Below are positions 1 to 8,436 of a stretch of 64,000 bases of DNA, piece by piece. Source of the stretch: Sphingomonas sp. NBWT7 (GTDB taxonomy: Bacteria > Pseudomonadota > Alphaproteobacteria > Sphingomonadales > Sphingomonadaceae); contig NZ_CP043639.1 in the NCBI RefSeq assembly GCF_014217605.1, positions 1,945,501 to 2,009,500 on the forward strand. Direction: 5' to 3'. Position numbers and translations under genes: made by a program. Every line of letters begins with the position of its first letter. Positions within the stretch are counted from its first letter, which is position 1. The notes below the pieces were generated by a model, which had not been told where the DNA came from, searched no databases, and was given only the letters and a program-made list of their open reading frames with translations.

Positions 1-1185
1 TCACGCCGCCTGCGCCGCCTTCCAGTCGCGCTTCACCTTCTTCGCAAGGCTCCATTTGTGCACTTCCGTGGGACCGTCGTAGATGCGGAAAGCGCGGATC
101 TCGCGGAACACCTGCTCGACGATCGTGTCGCCGCTGACGCCCGTCGCACCCATCACCTGGACGCAGCGATCGGCGATGCGCATCAGCGCCTCCGACACCG
201 CAACCTTCGCCATCGAGCTTTCCACCGTGCCGAGCACGCCGGTGTCGAGCACGTCGGCGCACCAATCGATCATCAGCTCGGCCTGTTTCAGGTCAATCAG
301 ATTCTCCGCCAGCATGAAACCGACGCCCTCGTGATCGACCAGCGGCTTGCCGAAGGCGTGGCGGCGGTTGGCGTAATCGGTCGCGATCTCGTGCGCGCGG
401 GCGCACGCGCCGTGCCAGCGCATGCAGTGCGTGAGACGCGCCGGCGCAAGGCGGACCTGCGCGAGCTTGAAGCCGTCGCCCGGATCGCCGAGCATCTGGT
501 CCGCCGGCACGCGCAGATTGTCGATCGTGACCACCGAATGGCCGCCGGGCATCGAACTGTCGATCGTGTCGAGCACGCGCTCGATGCGGATTGCAGGATC
601 GGGCAGGTCGACGAGGAACATCGACGCGCCTTCATCGGCCTTGGCCATGACGATGCCGACTTTCGCGCCGTCCGCGCCGGTGATGAAGGTCTTGCGGCCG
701 TTGATCACCCAGTGATTGCCGTCGCGCACCGCGGTGGTGCGCATCATCGACGGGTCGGATCCGGCGCCGCCGCCGCCCCCGCCTTCACCCCCGCCGTCCA
801 TCGCCGGCTCGGTCATGAAGAAGGCGCTGCGCGCCTCGCCGCTGACGAGCGGCTTGAGGAAGCGTTCCTTCAGCTCAGGGCTCGCCTTCTTGCCGAGCAG
901 GTACATGTTGCCCTCGTCGGGCGCCATCACGTTGACCGCCAGTGGCCCGAGTGGTGACAGGCCCGACGCGCGCAGCACGTCCGCCGTCTCGCGATGCGTC
1001 AGGTGGTCGCCATCGGGCAGGATGTGCGGCGTCAGCACGCCGGCGGCGCGCGCCAGCCCGCGCATTTCCTGCACCAACGCGTCCGACGGCCCGTGATCGC
1101 CGCAGCGCGGATCGCGTTCGTACGGCACGATCTGTTCGCGCACGAACGCTTCGACTTTGGCGGCGATCTCCTGGCCTCTCGTCAT
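1..1185 (-). CDS. acyl-CoA dehydrogenase (ACAD10/11-like)
   Basis: Flavin-dependent dehydrogenase that would introduce an alpha,beta double bond into an acyl-CoA. The order is typical: N-terminal helices, a middle beta domain with the FAD-contacting TEP and GSDPS segments, and a C-terminal helical domain ending in IYDGPTEVHK. At the position where medium-chain enzymes carry the catalytic Glu (IYEG) this protein has Asp, as in the ACAD10/11-like subfamily. ATG codons lie at 1191 and 1185; a GGGA Shine-Dalgarno abuts the first but sits about 7 nt from the second, so 1185 was chosen (394 aa). A Gly-rich insertion (one Asp, one Glu, the rest Gly) separates TEPAM from GSDPS. The CitE-like gene lies 88 bp upstream on the same strand. 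The stop codon occupies bases 1-3, so the gene is complete. Confidence 0.92.
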   Translation of the reverse strand: MTRGQEIAAKVEAFVREQIVPYERDPRCGDHGPSDALVQEMRGLARAAGVLTPHILPDGDHLTHRETADVLRASGLSPLGPLAVNVMAPDEGNMYLLGKKASPELKERFLKPLVSGEARSAFFMTEPAMDGGGEGGGGGGAGSDPSMMRTTAVRDGNHWVINGRKTFITGADGAKVGIVMAKADEGASMFLVDLPDPAIRIERVLDTIDSSMPGGHSVVTIDNLRVPADQMLGDPGDGFKLAQVRLAPARLTHCMRWHGACARAHEIATDYANRRHAFGKPLVDHEGVGFMLAENLIDLKQAELMIDWCADVLDTGVLGTVESSMAKVAVSEALMRIADRCVQVMGATGVSGDTIVEQVFREIRAFRIYDGPTEVHKWSLAKKVKRDWKAAQAA

Positions 1186-1273
1186 CGTCATTCCCGCATC
1201 ATTGTTGCCCGAGCCTTAGGCTCTTGTCGTGTTTCATTTCGTGTCGCCAGCGTTATCGGCGCGGCGTCGTTGG

Positions 1274-2113
1274 TCAGTCGAGCAGCGCGAGCAGGCGCCG
1301 CGCGCTCTTGAGGTGCGGGGCGTCGATCATGCTGCCGTCGAGTTGCAGGGCGCCCGCGTGCGGGTTCGCATCGAATGCTGCGACGACGGCGCGGGCGTGC
1401 GCGATCTCGGCGTCGCTGGGGGTGAAGGTCTGGTTGATCACCGCGACCTGCGTCGGGTGGATCGCCATCATCCCGGTGAACCCGTCGCGCCGGCCGCGCG
1501 CGGCGTAGCCGGCGAGGCCATCGAGATTGCGGAAGTCGGGGAACACCGTCTCGATCGCGGGCACGGCGGCGGCGTGTGCGCCGAACAGCGTGAGCGCGCG
1601 GACGACGCGATAAGGATCGGTGTAGCTGCCGTCGTCCTCGCGCGCGGTCATCGCGCCGATCGCGGCGGGCAGATCCTCCGCCCCCCAGGTGACCCCGGCG
1701 AGGCGCCCTGCCACCTCGGCGAAGGTCCCGAGGCGGAACACCGCCGCGGGCGTCTCGCTCGCGACAGGCAGCACCAGGTAATCGCCCGGCAGCCGATCGA
1801 CCAGCATCGCGACCGACTCGGCGCCCTCGGCCTTGGGCAGCACGATGCCGTCGAGCGCCAGGCCCGCCAGCGCGTCGAGATCGGCCGCAGCCTCGTCGCT
1901 GTCGATCGGATTGATCCGCACGAAGATCGCCGGGCCGTCTTCCTCACGCGGCGCGGCGATCCAGTCGCGCACCGCAGTGCGCGCTTCGGGCTTGCGATCG
2001 GGCACCACCGAATCCTCGAGATCGAGGATCAGCGCGTCGGCGCCGGTGGCGACCGCCTTGGGGAAACGCTCGGGCCGGTCGCCGGGCACGAACAGCAGCG
2101 AGCGCAGCCTCAC
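1274..2113 (-). CDS. HpcH/HpaI-family CoA ester lyase (CitE-like)
   Basis: A 279-aa TIM-barrel protein of the citrate lyase beta/malyl-CoA lyase family, which cleave or form C-C bonds in acyl-CoA esters using Mg2+. It opens with RSLLFVPGDRPERFPKA, followed by the metal-binding DLEDSV motif near residue 32 and a WGAEDL motif in the second half. It is a single-domain short form, as in stand-alone CitE-like proteins, without citrate lyase alpha or gamma subunits nearby. The ATG overlaps the galE stop by four bases, so the two are translationally coupled. The adjacent acyl-CoA dehydrogenase suggests acyl-CoA catabolism; the exact substrate cannot be read from the sequence. Confidence 0.88.
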   Translation of the reverse strand: MRLRSLLFVPGDRPERFPKAVATGADALILDLEDSVVPDRKPEARTAVRDWIAAPREEDGPAIFVRINPIDSDEAAADLDALAGLALDGIVLPKAEGAESVAMLVDRLPGDYLVLPVASETPAAVFRLGTFAEVAGRLAGVTWGAEDLPAAIGAMTAREDDGSYTDPYRVVRALTLFGAHAAAVPAIETVFPDFRNLDGLAGYAARGRRDGFTGMMAIHPTQVAVINQTFTPSDAEIAHARAVVAAFDANPHAGALQLDGSMIDAPHLKSARRLLALLD

Positions 2114-3108
2114 TTGCCCATCTCCGCCAGCTTGCGTTCCCAGGCGAGCGCGTCGCGCACGATCCCGTCGAGATCGGCGCGCTTCGGTCGCCAGTCGAGC
2201 GCGGCGAGGATCGCGCTGTTGTCCGCCACCAGTTCCGCCGGATCGCCCGCGCGGCGGCCCTCGATGCGGCGCTCGATCGTCATGTTGGTGACCCGATCGA
2301 CCGCGTCGAGCACCTCGAGCACCGAGAAGCCGCGGCCGTAGCCGCAGTTGAAGGTGAAGCTCCCGGTCGGTGCGGCGATGAGCTGCTCGAGTGCCGCGAC
2401 ATGCGCGTCGGCGAGGTCGGACACGTGGATGTAATCACGCACGCCGGTGCCGTCGCGGGTCGGGAAGTCGGTACCGAAAACGCCGACGGCGGCGCGCGCG
2501 CCCGTCGCCGCCTCGACCGCGATCTTGATGAGGTGAGTCGCACCCACTGTCGATTGCCCGCTGCGCGCCTGCGGATCGGCTCCGGCGACGTTGAAATAGC
2601 GAAGCGCGCCGTAGTTGATCGGGTGCGCCGCCGCGACATCGCGCAGCATCGCCTCGGTCATCAGCTTCGACATTCCATAGGGATTGATCGGCGCCTGCGG
2701 ATCGCCCTCGGTGATCGGCGACTTGGCGGGATTGCCGTAGGTCGCGGCGGTCGAGGAAAAGATGAAGTGGGGGACGCCCTCCGCCACCGCGCTCTCGATC
2801 AGGCTGCGCGTCGCGGCGGTGTTGTTACGATAATATTTGAGCGGGTTCTCGACCGATTCGGGCACCACCACCGAACCGGCAAAATGCATGATCGCGCGGA
2901 CGTTGTGATCGCGGATCACCTCGCGCACGCCCGGATCCTCGACCGCGATCTCGACAAAGGCGGCGCGGCGGTCGACCGCCCAGTCGAACCCGGTAACGAG
3001 ATTGTCGATCACCACCACATCGTGGCCGGCATCGAGCAGCGCAAGCACCGCGTGGCTGCCGATATAGCCGGCCCCGCCCGTCACCATCACCTTGCCGCCC
3101 AGCTCCAT
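2110..3108 (-). CDS. galE: UDP-glucose 4-epimerase
   Basis: Interconverts UDP-glucose and UDP-galactose in the cytoplasm. It is an extended SDR of 332 aa with the NAD-binding GGAGYIGS motif at residues 10-17, FSSTAATYG, and the catalytic YGMSK (Y-x3-K). The C-terminal RRAGDPAELVADNS segment is characteristic of GalE and distinguishes it from other sugar-nucleotide epimerases. The start at 3108 has AGAGGAG about 6 nt upstream. It is transcribed leftwards and overlaps the CitE-like gene by 4 bp, an unusual partner for a sugar-nucleotide gene. It diverges from msrA across about 64 bp. Confidence 0.95.
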   Translation of the reverse strand: MELGGKVMVTGGAGYIGSHAVLALLDAGHDVVVIDNLVTGFDWAVDRRAAFVEIAVEDPGVREVIRDHNVRAIMHFAGSVVVPESVENPLKYYRNNTAATRSLIESAVAEGVPHFIFSSTAATYGNPAKSPITEGDPQAPINPYGMSKLMTEAMLRDVAAAHPINYGALRYFNVAGADPQARSGQSTVGATHLIKIAVEAATGARAAVGVFGTDFPTRDGTGVRDYIHVSDLADAHVAALEQLIAAPTGSFTFNCGYGRGFSVLEVLDAVDRVTNMTIERRIEGRRAGDPAELVADNSAILAALDWRPKRADLDGIVRDALAWERKLAEMGK

Positions 3109-3172
3109 CCCGATCTCCTCTTTGCGCGGGCCCTAGCGGCTTCCTACATTGGCGGCAAAGGAGACTGCATCC

Positions 3173-3718
3173 ATGACCGAATATGCGACGCTGGCCGGCG
3201 GCTGCTTCTGGTGTACCGAGGCCGTGTTCAAGGACGTGATCGGCGTCGAGAGCGTCGAGAGCGGCTATATCGGCGGCACCGTCGACGATCCGACGTACAG
3301 GCAGGTGTGCAACGGCGATACCGGCCATGCCGAGGCGATCCGCGTCGGCTTCGATCCCGAAAAGGTGAGCTACGGCGACCTGCTCGACATCTTCTTCGCG
3401 ACGCACGATCCGACGCAGCTCAACCGCCAGGGCAACGACGTCGGCACGCAATATCGCTCGGCGATCTTCCCGATGACGGTGATGCAGGAGGAGCAGGCCA
3501 ATCAGGCTATCAAGCGCGCGCAGGAGGATCAGTCGAAGCCGATCGTCACGACGATCGAGCAGGCGGACAACTGGTTCCCGGCGGAGGATTATCACCAGGA
3601 CTATTGGGATACCGAGGGCAAGCGGAACCCCTATTGCATGGCGGTGATCCCGCCCAAGCTGCAGAAGCTGCGCAAGAGCTTCGCCGCGCGCTCCAAGGCG
3701 GCGACGGTCGCGGCCTGA
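3173..3718 (+). CDS. msrA: peptide-methionine (S)-S-oxide reductase
   Basis: Reduces methionine-S-sulfoxide in proteins, an oxidative-damage repair function. The catalytic motif GGCFWC lies at residues 9-14 with the nucleophilic Cys11, followed by GYIGG, GHAEA and the [18 protein letters not shown] substrate-binding segment, all hallmarks of MsrA. The start at 3173 is preferred over an in-frame ATG 24 bp upstream because AAAGGAG lies 9 nt before it and because MsrA begins just before GGCFWC. Length 181 aa, complete. It is a single gene between divergent galE and convergent Sua5, with no msrB fused or adjacent. Confidence 0.96.
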   Translation: MTEYATLAGGCFWCTEAVFKDVIGVESVESGYIGGTVDDPTYRQVCNGDTGHAEAIRVGFDPEKVSYGDLLDIFFATHDPTQLNRQGNDVGTQYRSAIFPMTVMQEEQANQAIKRAQEDQSKPIVTTIEQADNWFPAEDYHQDYWDTEGKRNPYCMAVIPPKLQKLRKSFAARSKAATVAA

Positions 3719-3730
3719 CGCGATGGTGTT

Positions 3731-3768
3731 CGATCTCCGCTCAGCGCTGCTGCGCGGGGCGGAGATCG
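3731..3768. terminator. stem-loop between convergent msrA and Sua5 genes
   Basis: Perfect 10-bp inverted repeat CGATCTCCGC / GCGGAGATCG (3731-3740 and 3759-3768). The 18-nt loop contains a second short GCGC hairpin. It occupies the 66-bp gap between two convergent genes, the right place for a bidirectional terminator. There is no downstream U tract, so intrinsic termination is likely but not certain. Confidence 0.55.
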
Positions 3769-3784
3769 AGACGACGTCGCCGCG

Positions 3785-4714
3785 TCAGCGATGCGCGGCG
3801 CGGCGTAGACGGTCGTTGATCGCAGCGCCGATCCCGGTCGCCGGCACGGGTGCCATAGCGATCCGTTCGGCGGGCGCGGCATCGGCGCGGTGCAGCGCGT
3901 CGAACAGGCGCGCCGCCGCTTCGACAAGGTCGCCACTGGCCGACAGCGTGTCGTCACCAGTGACCGCGCCGAAGCCGATCAGCCATTCGCCCGCCTCGCG
4001 CGTGGTCGCATCGAGCCGCAGCGGCTTGCGCGGCGCGTAATGCGTTGCAAGCTGCCCCGGCGCGCTGATCCGCGCCCCGCTGGGCGCGAGCGGCAGGCCG
4101 AGATCCTCCGCGGTGATCGGCCCCGGCCGCAGGATCGCAGCCCCCGCCGCGCCCCAGCCGACGATCGTCGATTCGACGCCCGCGCTGGTCGGCCCGTCGT
4201 CGAGGATCAGCGGCACGCGCGCGCCGAGGCTGGCGGCGACGTGCGCCGCCCGCGTCGGGCTGATCGCGTTGCTCGCATTGGCCGAAGGCGCGGCAAGTGG
4301 CCCGCCGAAGCTGCGCAGCACCGCCTGCATCGCACGATGCGCCGGTACGCGGATCGCGATTGTCTCGAGCCCCGCGGTGACGAGCCCGGCGATCCCCGCT
4401 TCGGCGCGCAGCGGCAGCACCAGCGTCAGCGGACCCGGCCACCAGCGCACGGCCAGCGCACGCGCGTTCGCGTCGAACACCGCGATCCGCTCCGCCGCGG
4501 CGAGATCGGCGACGTGGATGATCAGCGGGTTGAAGCTCGGCCGGCCCTTGGCGCCATAGATGCTCGCCACCGCCGCACCGTGCGTCGCGTCCGCCGCGAG
4601 GCCGTAGACCGTCTCCGTCGGCAGTGCGACGATCGCGCCGACGCGCAGCACCGCCACCGCCGCGGCGACGGCATCGTCGCCGAACGGCACGATACGGGGG
4701 AGTTGAGCCGTCAT
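3785..4714 (-). CDS. L-threonylcarbamoyladenylate synthase, Sua5 type
   Basis: Makes threonylcarbamoyl-AMP from threonine, bicarbonate and ATP for the t6A37 modification of ANN-decoding tRNAs. The N-terminal YrdC domain carries LPTETVYGLAADAT, IYGAKGRPSFNPL and WPGPLTLVL. A C-terminal Sua5 domain begins around the SPGQLATHYAP-like motif (here APGQLATHYAP), so this is the long two-domain form (309 aa), not short TsaC. The start at 4714 is chosen because homologous sequence begins there; an extension to 4753 would overlap the divergent gene's start. It converges on msrA and diverges from the second acyl-CoA dehydrogenase. Confidence 0.93.
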   Translation of the reverse strand: MTAQLPRIVPFGDDAVAAAVAVLRVGAIVALPTETVYGLAADATHGAAVASIYGAKGRPSFNPLIIHVADLAAAERIAVFDANARALAVRWWPGPLTLVLPLRAEAGIAGLVTAGLETIAIRVPAHRAMQAVLRSFGGPLAAPSANASNAISPTRAAHVAASLGARVPLILDDGPTSAGVESTIVGWGAAGAAILRPGPITAEDLGLPLAPSGARISAPGQLATHYAPRKPLRLDATTREAGEWLIGFGAVTGDDTLSASGDLVEAAARLFDALHRADAAPAERIAMAPVPATGIGAAINDRLRRAAHR

Positions 4715-4751
4715 CGCCGCACGGTATAGCGGACCCAGCCCGGAGAAGAAC

Positions 4752-6434
4752 ATGCCCTACGCCGCCCCCATCGCCGAACAGCGTTTCGTCCTCGACCAGA
4801 TCGTCGCCATCGACGCGCTCGCCGGCACCGAACGCTTCGCCGCTGCCACCCCCGACGTGATCGACGCGGTGCTCGAGGGGATTGCGCAGCTCGCGGAGGG
4901 CGAGTGGGCGCCGCTCGCCCGCGCCGGCGACACCGTGGGCGCGAAGTGGACGCCCGACGGCGTCGTGATGCCCGATGGCTACAAGGCCGCCTATCGCGCC
5001 TATGTCGAGGGCGGCTGGGGGACGATCGGCGTGCCCGAGGCGTTCGGCGGCCAGGGCTTGCCCTTCGCGGTGCAGTGCGCGGTGCTCGAGACACTCGGCA
5101 GCGCCAACATGGGCTTCGCGCTCGCCCCGATCCTCTCGGTCGGCGCGATCGAGGCGCTGCAGCACCACGGCACGCCCGAGCAGCAGGCGACGTGGTTGCC
5201 CAAGCTCGCGACCGGCGAGTGGACCGGCACGATGAACCTCACCGAGCCGCAGGCGGGCAGCGACGTCGGCGCACTGCGCACGATGGCGACGCCGCGCGGC
5301 GACGGCACGTTCGCGATCAAGGGCACCAAGATCTACATCTCGTTCGGCGACCACGATCTGGCCGAGAATATCGTCCACCTCGTCCTCGCGCGCACCCCCG
5401 ATGCGCCCACCGGCACGCGCGGCATCTCGCTGTTCCTCGTTCCCAAGGTGCGCAGCGACGGCACGCCGAACGACGTGCGCGTCGTCTCGATCGAGCACAA
5501 GATGGGGCTGCACGCCTCGCCCACCTGCGTGCTGGCGTTCGGCGATCACGACGATTGCGTCGGCGAGCTGATCGGCCCCGAATATGGCGGGATGCGCGCG
5601 ATGTTCACGATGATGAACAACGCGCGGCTTAACGTCGGCCTGCAGGGCGTGCAGGTGGCCGAGGCGGCGACGCAGAAGGCGGTCGAATACGCCCGCGAGC
5701 GCGTTCAGGGCGCGCGCGAGGGCAAGCAGACCGCGATCATCGAGCATCCCGACGTGCGCCGCATGCTGATGCGGATGAAGGCGCAGACGCAGGCCGCGCG
5801 CGCGCTCGTCTATTACGCCGCAGGGCAGGTCGACCGCGCCGGGCTCGGCGATGCCGCCGCGCGCGACCGGCTGGAGATTGCGACCCCGCTCGCCAAGGCG
5901 CACGGCACCGATCTGGGCAATGAGGTCGCCAGCCTCGGTGTGCAGGTCCACGGCGGCATGGGCTATGTCGAGGAGACCGGCGCGGCGCAGTTCTTCCGCG
6001 ATGCGCGCATCACCCCGATCTATGAAGGCACCAACGGCATCCAGGCCGCCGACCTCGTCGGGCGCAAGCTGTCGCTGTCGAACGGCGCGGCCTTTGCGAC
6101 GCTGATCGACGATCTGCGCGGCGCGAAGCACGAGGGGCTGGGCGCGCTGGTCGCGGCGTGCGACGCGGTCGGCCGCCGTTTGCAGACGGCCGACGCCGAC
6201 GATCGCAACGCGGCGAGCTACCCGTTCCTCACCATGCTGTCGGTCGCGACGTGCGGCTGGCTGCTTGAGCGCGAGGCGGCGGCCGCGAGCGACGACGCGT
6301 TCGGCCGCGCCAAGAAGGCGGTGGTCGCCTTCTACCTCGACCAGATCGTGCCCGAGGCGATGGGGCTGCGCGCCGCCGCCGAGGCACCCGCCGCGCCGCT
6401 CTACGCGCTGTCGGCGGAGGCGTTCGCCGCGTGA
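4752..6434 (+). CDS. acyl-CoA dehydrogenase with C-terminal extension
   Basis: 560-aa acyl-CoA dehydrogenase of the longer bacterial type (around 560-600 aa). It has the N-terminal ACAD domain, the FAD loop NLTEPQAGSDVGALRT, a GTKIYISFGDHD segment, the C-terminal helical domain with QVHGGMGYVEETGAAQ and RDARITPIYEGTNGIQ, and an extra C-terminal helical region of about 130 residues. The catalytic Glu is the E of IYEGTNGIQ, in contrast to the Asp in the enzyme at the left edge. GGAGAAG lies close before the ATG at 4752. The last codons overlap the start of the arylamine N-acetyltransferase (GTGA), implying one operon. Confidence 0.94.
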   Translation: MPYAAPIAEQRFVLDQIVAIDALAGTERFAAATPDVIDAVLEGIAQLAEGEWAPLARAGDTVGAKWTPDGVVMPDGYKAAYRAYVEGGWGTIGVPEAFGGQGLPFAVQCAVLETLGSANMGFALAPILSVGAIEALQHHGTPEQQATWLPKLATGEWTGTMNLTEPQAGSDVGALRTMATPRGDGTFAIKGTKIYISFGDHDLAENIVHLVLARTPDAPTGTRGISLFLVPKVRSDGTPNDVRVVSIEHKMGLHASPTCVLAFGDHDDCVGELIGPEYGGMRAMFTMMNNARLNVGLQGVQVAEAATQKAVEYARERVQGAREGKQTAIIEHPDVRRMLMRMKAQTQAARALVYYAAGQVDRAGLGDAAARDRLEIATPLAKAHGTDLGNEVASLGVQVHGGMGYVEETGAAQFFRDARITPIYEGTNGIQAADLVGRKLSLSNGAAFATLIDDLRGAKHEGLGALVAACDAVGRRLQTADADDRNAASYPFLTMLSVATCGWLLEREAAAASDDAFGRAKKAVVAFYLDQIVPEAMGLRAAAEAPAAPLYALSAEAFAA

Positions 6435-7258
6435 GCCTGCCGTTCAATCTGCCCGCCTATATCGATCGCATCCGCCTCCCCGCCCGCCCGACGCTCGATC
6501 ATTTCGGGCTGGCGGCGGTGCAGCGCGCGCATCGTCTCGCGATCCCGTTCGAAAACCTAGACGTCGCATTTGGCCGCCCGATCGCGATCGATTCGCCCGC
6601 GGTCTTCTCGAAGCTCGTCGTCGCGCGCCGCGGCGGCTATTGCTTCGAGCAGAACCGGCTGTTCCTCGACGCGCTGGGCGCGATGGGGTTCGACGCGCGC
6701 GCGCTGCTCGCGCGCGTCTGGCTCAACGGCGACGGCGTGCCGCCCAAGACGCACACGCTCAGCCTCGTCACTGTCGATGGGCAACCGTGGATCGCCGATG
6801 CCGGATTCGGCGGCAGCTACGCCCCGCCGATGCCGCTCGTCGATGGGGCGGAGGCCGAGGCGCCGGACGGCTCGCGCTTCCGCCTGACGCAGGATGCGAC
6901 GCACGGTTGGCTGCTCGCGCGCGGCGGCCACGCGGCGAACACCGACGGGCGCGGCACGGGCAACGGCTTCCAGCCGCAGTACAGCTTCACCACCGACACC
7001 GTCTGGCCGGCGGACCTCGCGCTGTCGAACCACTGGACGTCGACCGCGCCGGGCACGCGTTTCACGACACTCAAGATCGCCAGCATCGTGCTGCCGCATG
7101 GCTTCGCCAGCCTTACCGATCGCGCGTATCGCCGCCGCGCGGGTGAGGAGGAGAATGAGGCGACGATCGGCGATCCGCGCGTCTATCGCATGCGGCTGAG
7201 CATGATGTTCGGGATCGATCTCACCGCCGAGGAGGTCGCGGCCCTCGGGCTATTCTGA
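6431..7258 (+). CDS. nat: arylamine N-acetyltransferase
   Basis: Transfers acetyl from acetyl-CoA to arylamines or hydrazines through a Cys acyl intermediate. The catalytic triad is visible: Cys in RGGYCFEQN, His in KTHTLSLV and Asp in WIADAGFGG. The N-terminal RAHRLAIPFENLDV segment is also characteristic. Length 275 aa, as usual for bacterial NATs. It starts with GTG at 6431, overlapping the TGA of the upstream dehydrogenase by four bases. Translational coupling to an acyl-CoA dehydrogenase hints at an aromatic or CoA-thioester substrate, but nothing in the sequence defines it. Confidence 0.95.
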   Translation: MSLPFNLPAYIDRIRLPARPTLDHFGLAAVQRAHRLAIPFENLDVAFGRPIAIDSPAVFSKLVVARRGGYCFEQNRLFLDALGAMGFDARALLARVWLNGDGVPPKTHTLSLVTVDGQPWIADAGFGGSYAPPMPLVDGAEAEAPDGSRFRLTQDATHGWLLARGGHAANTDGRGTGNGFQPQYSFTTDTVWPADLALSNHWTSTAPGTRFTTLKIASIVLPHGFASLTDRAYRRRAGEEENEATIGDPRVYRMRLSMMFGIDLTAEEVAALGLF

Positions 7259-7268
7259 TCGCCGCGGC

Positions 7269-7625
7269 TCAGGCGCGTTCGCGCGCGAGCAGGTCGGCAG
7301 CGTCGAGCCCGAGCAGATCGATGTAGCCGTGGATGCGCGGCCAGTGCTGCGTCACGAACGTCTCGCGCTCGGCAGTGCGCAGCCGCTCCGACGCGCCGGG
7401 AAGGACGAACATGCCGACCCCGCGCCGCACCTCGACATAGCCCTCGTCCTGGAACGACTGATACGCCTTGGCCACCGTCAGCGGATTGGCGCCGTGTTCG
7501 GCGGCGAGCGCGCGGACCGAGGGAAGCTGATCCCCGGCGCGATAGTCGCCGCGCAGGATCCCGGCCGCAATCGTTCCGCGCAGCCGGATATAGACCGGGC
7601 TGTCCTCGCTGCTCAGCGCTGTCAT
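7269..7625 (-). CDS. GntR-family transcriptional regulator (YtrA subfamily)
   Basis: 118-aa DNA-binding protein with an N-terminal GntR winged helix (PVYIRLRGTIAAGIL, GDQLPSVRALAAEHGANPLTVAKAYQSFQDEGYVEVRRGVGMFV). After the winged helix there is only a short helical tail of about 40 residues, as in the YtrA subfamily, which usually controls transporters. No ABC transporter is adjacent. The gene is convergent with nat and 37 bp downstream of the nitroreductase on the same strand, so the nitroreductase may be cotranscribed with it. Target and effector are unknown. Confidence 0.9.
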   Translation of the reverse strand: MTALSSEDSPVYIRLRGTIAAGILRGDYRAGDQLPSVRALAAEHGANPLTVAKAYQSFQDEGYVEVRRGVGMFVLPGASERLRTAERETFVTQHWPRIHGYIDLLGLDAADLLARERA

Positions 7626-7662
7626 GCTGCCTTAATACAGCAATGGACGCGCACGTCGAGTC

Positions 7663-8241
7663 CTAGACTGTCCATTTCCGGACAGTCGTCGCGAGATCGG
7701 GCCGCGGCCGCTCCTCCAGCGTACGCGACGGGGTGCCGATGAACATGAAGCCGGCGATCCGCTCGGGCGCGGCACCGAACGCGTCGCGCACCGGCTCGGC
7801 GAACGCCGCCCAGGTCGTCAGCCACCCGGCGGCGAAGCCCATCGCGTGCGCCGCATGGAGCAGGTTCATGCAGGCGGCACCGGCCGACAGTTCCTGCTCC
7901 CACACCGGGATCGGGCTCTCGAGCCGCGGCGACGACAGCACCACGACCAATGCCGGCGCCTGCCGCGCGAACTGCACCTGCGCGTCGAACTCGTGCGGCT
8001 TCGCGTCGGGCTTCTCTGCGCGATAGGCATCGACCAGCAGCGCGGCGAGCGCGTCGCGCTGCTCGTCGCCGACGATCACGAAGCGCCACGGCGCGAGCTT
8101 GCCGTGATCGGGGGTGCGGCTGGCAATCGCGCACATTTCGGCAAGCTGCGCCTCGCTCGGCCCCGGTGCGACCAGATCGCGCGGCTTGCCCGAGCGGCGC
8201 GAGGCGAGCAGCGCGAGCGGGGTTGATGTGTCGTTGAACAT
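7663..8241 (-). CDS. nitroreductase family protein (YdjA-like)
   Basis: 192-aa FMN-dependent oxidoreductase-like protein. The segments SRRSGKPRDLVAPGP, ASRTPDHGKLAPWRF, ACMNLLHAAHAMGFAAGWLT and FMFIGTPSRTLEERPRP are typical of the single-domain YdjA branch. The start at 8241 is the first ATG matching the family N-terminus; upstream in-frame sequence is antisense to the divergent transporter gene and was discarded. It precedes the GntR regulator by 37 bp on the same strand. The physiological substrate cannot be inferred. Confidence 0.92.
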   Translation of the reverse strand: MFNDTSTPLALLASRRSGKPRDLVAPGPSEAQLAEMCAIASRTPDHGKLAPWRFVIVGDEQRDALAALLVDAYRAEKPDAKPHEFDAQVQFARQAPALVVVLSSPRLESPIPVWEQELSAGAACMNLLHAAHAMGFAAGWLTTWAAFAEPVRDAFGAAPERIAGFMFIGTPSRTLEERPRPDLATTVRKWTV

Positions 8242-8436
8242 ATTTGCCCTCTTATCGCGAATCGTTCGCACGTCGAGCGCAATCGCGGGAACACAGCGTT
8301 GCGGCGTGCTCGGCAGCGATCGTCTCACCTGCAACAACCCGCTTGGCATCCGCGCGCGATGCGTTAGGTTCGCCGCCTTTGGGGGAGGCCTCTCCCGATC
8401 CGTAATTTGGCCCGGCTGTATCTTGGGAGCGTATCC

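Noticed and set aside
3954..6131. 725-aa open frame on the minus strand opposite the acyl-CoA dehydrogenase
   Set aside because: Its sequence is Arg/His/Ala-rich low complexity, typical of antisense frames in GC-rich DNA, and the plus strand holds a clear enzyme.
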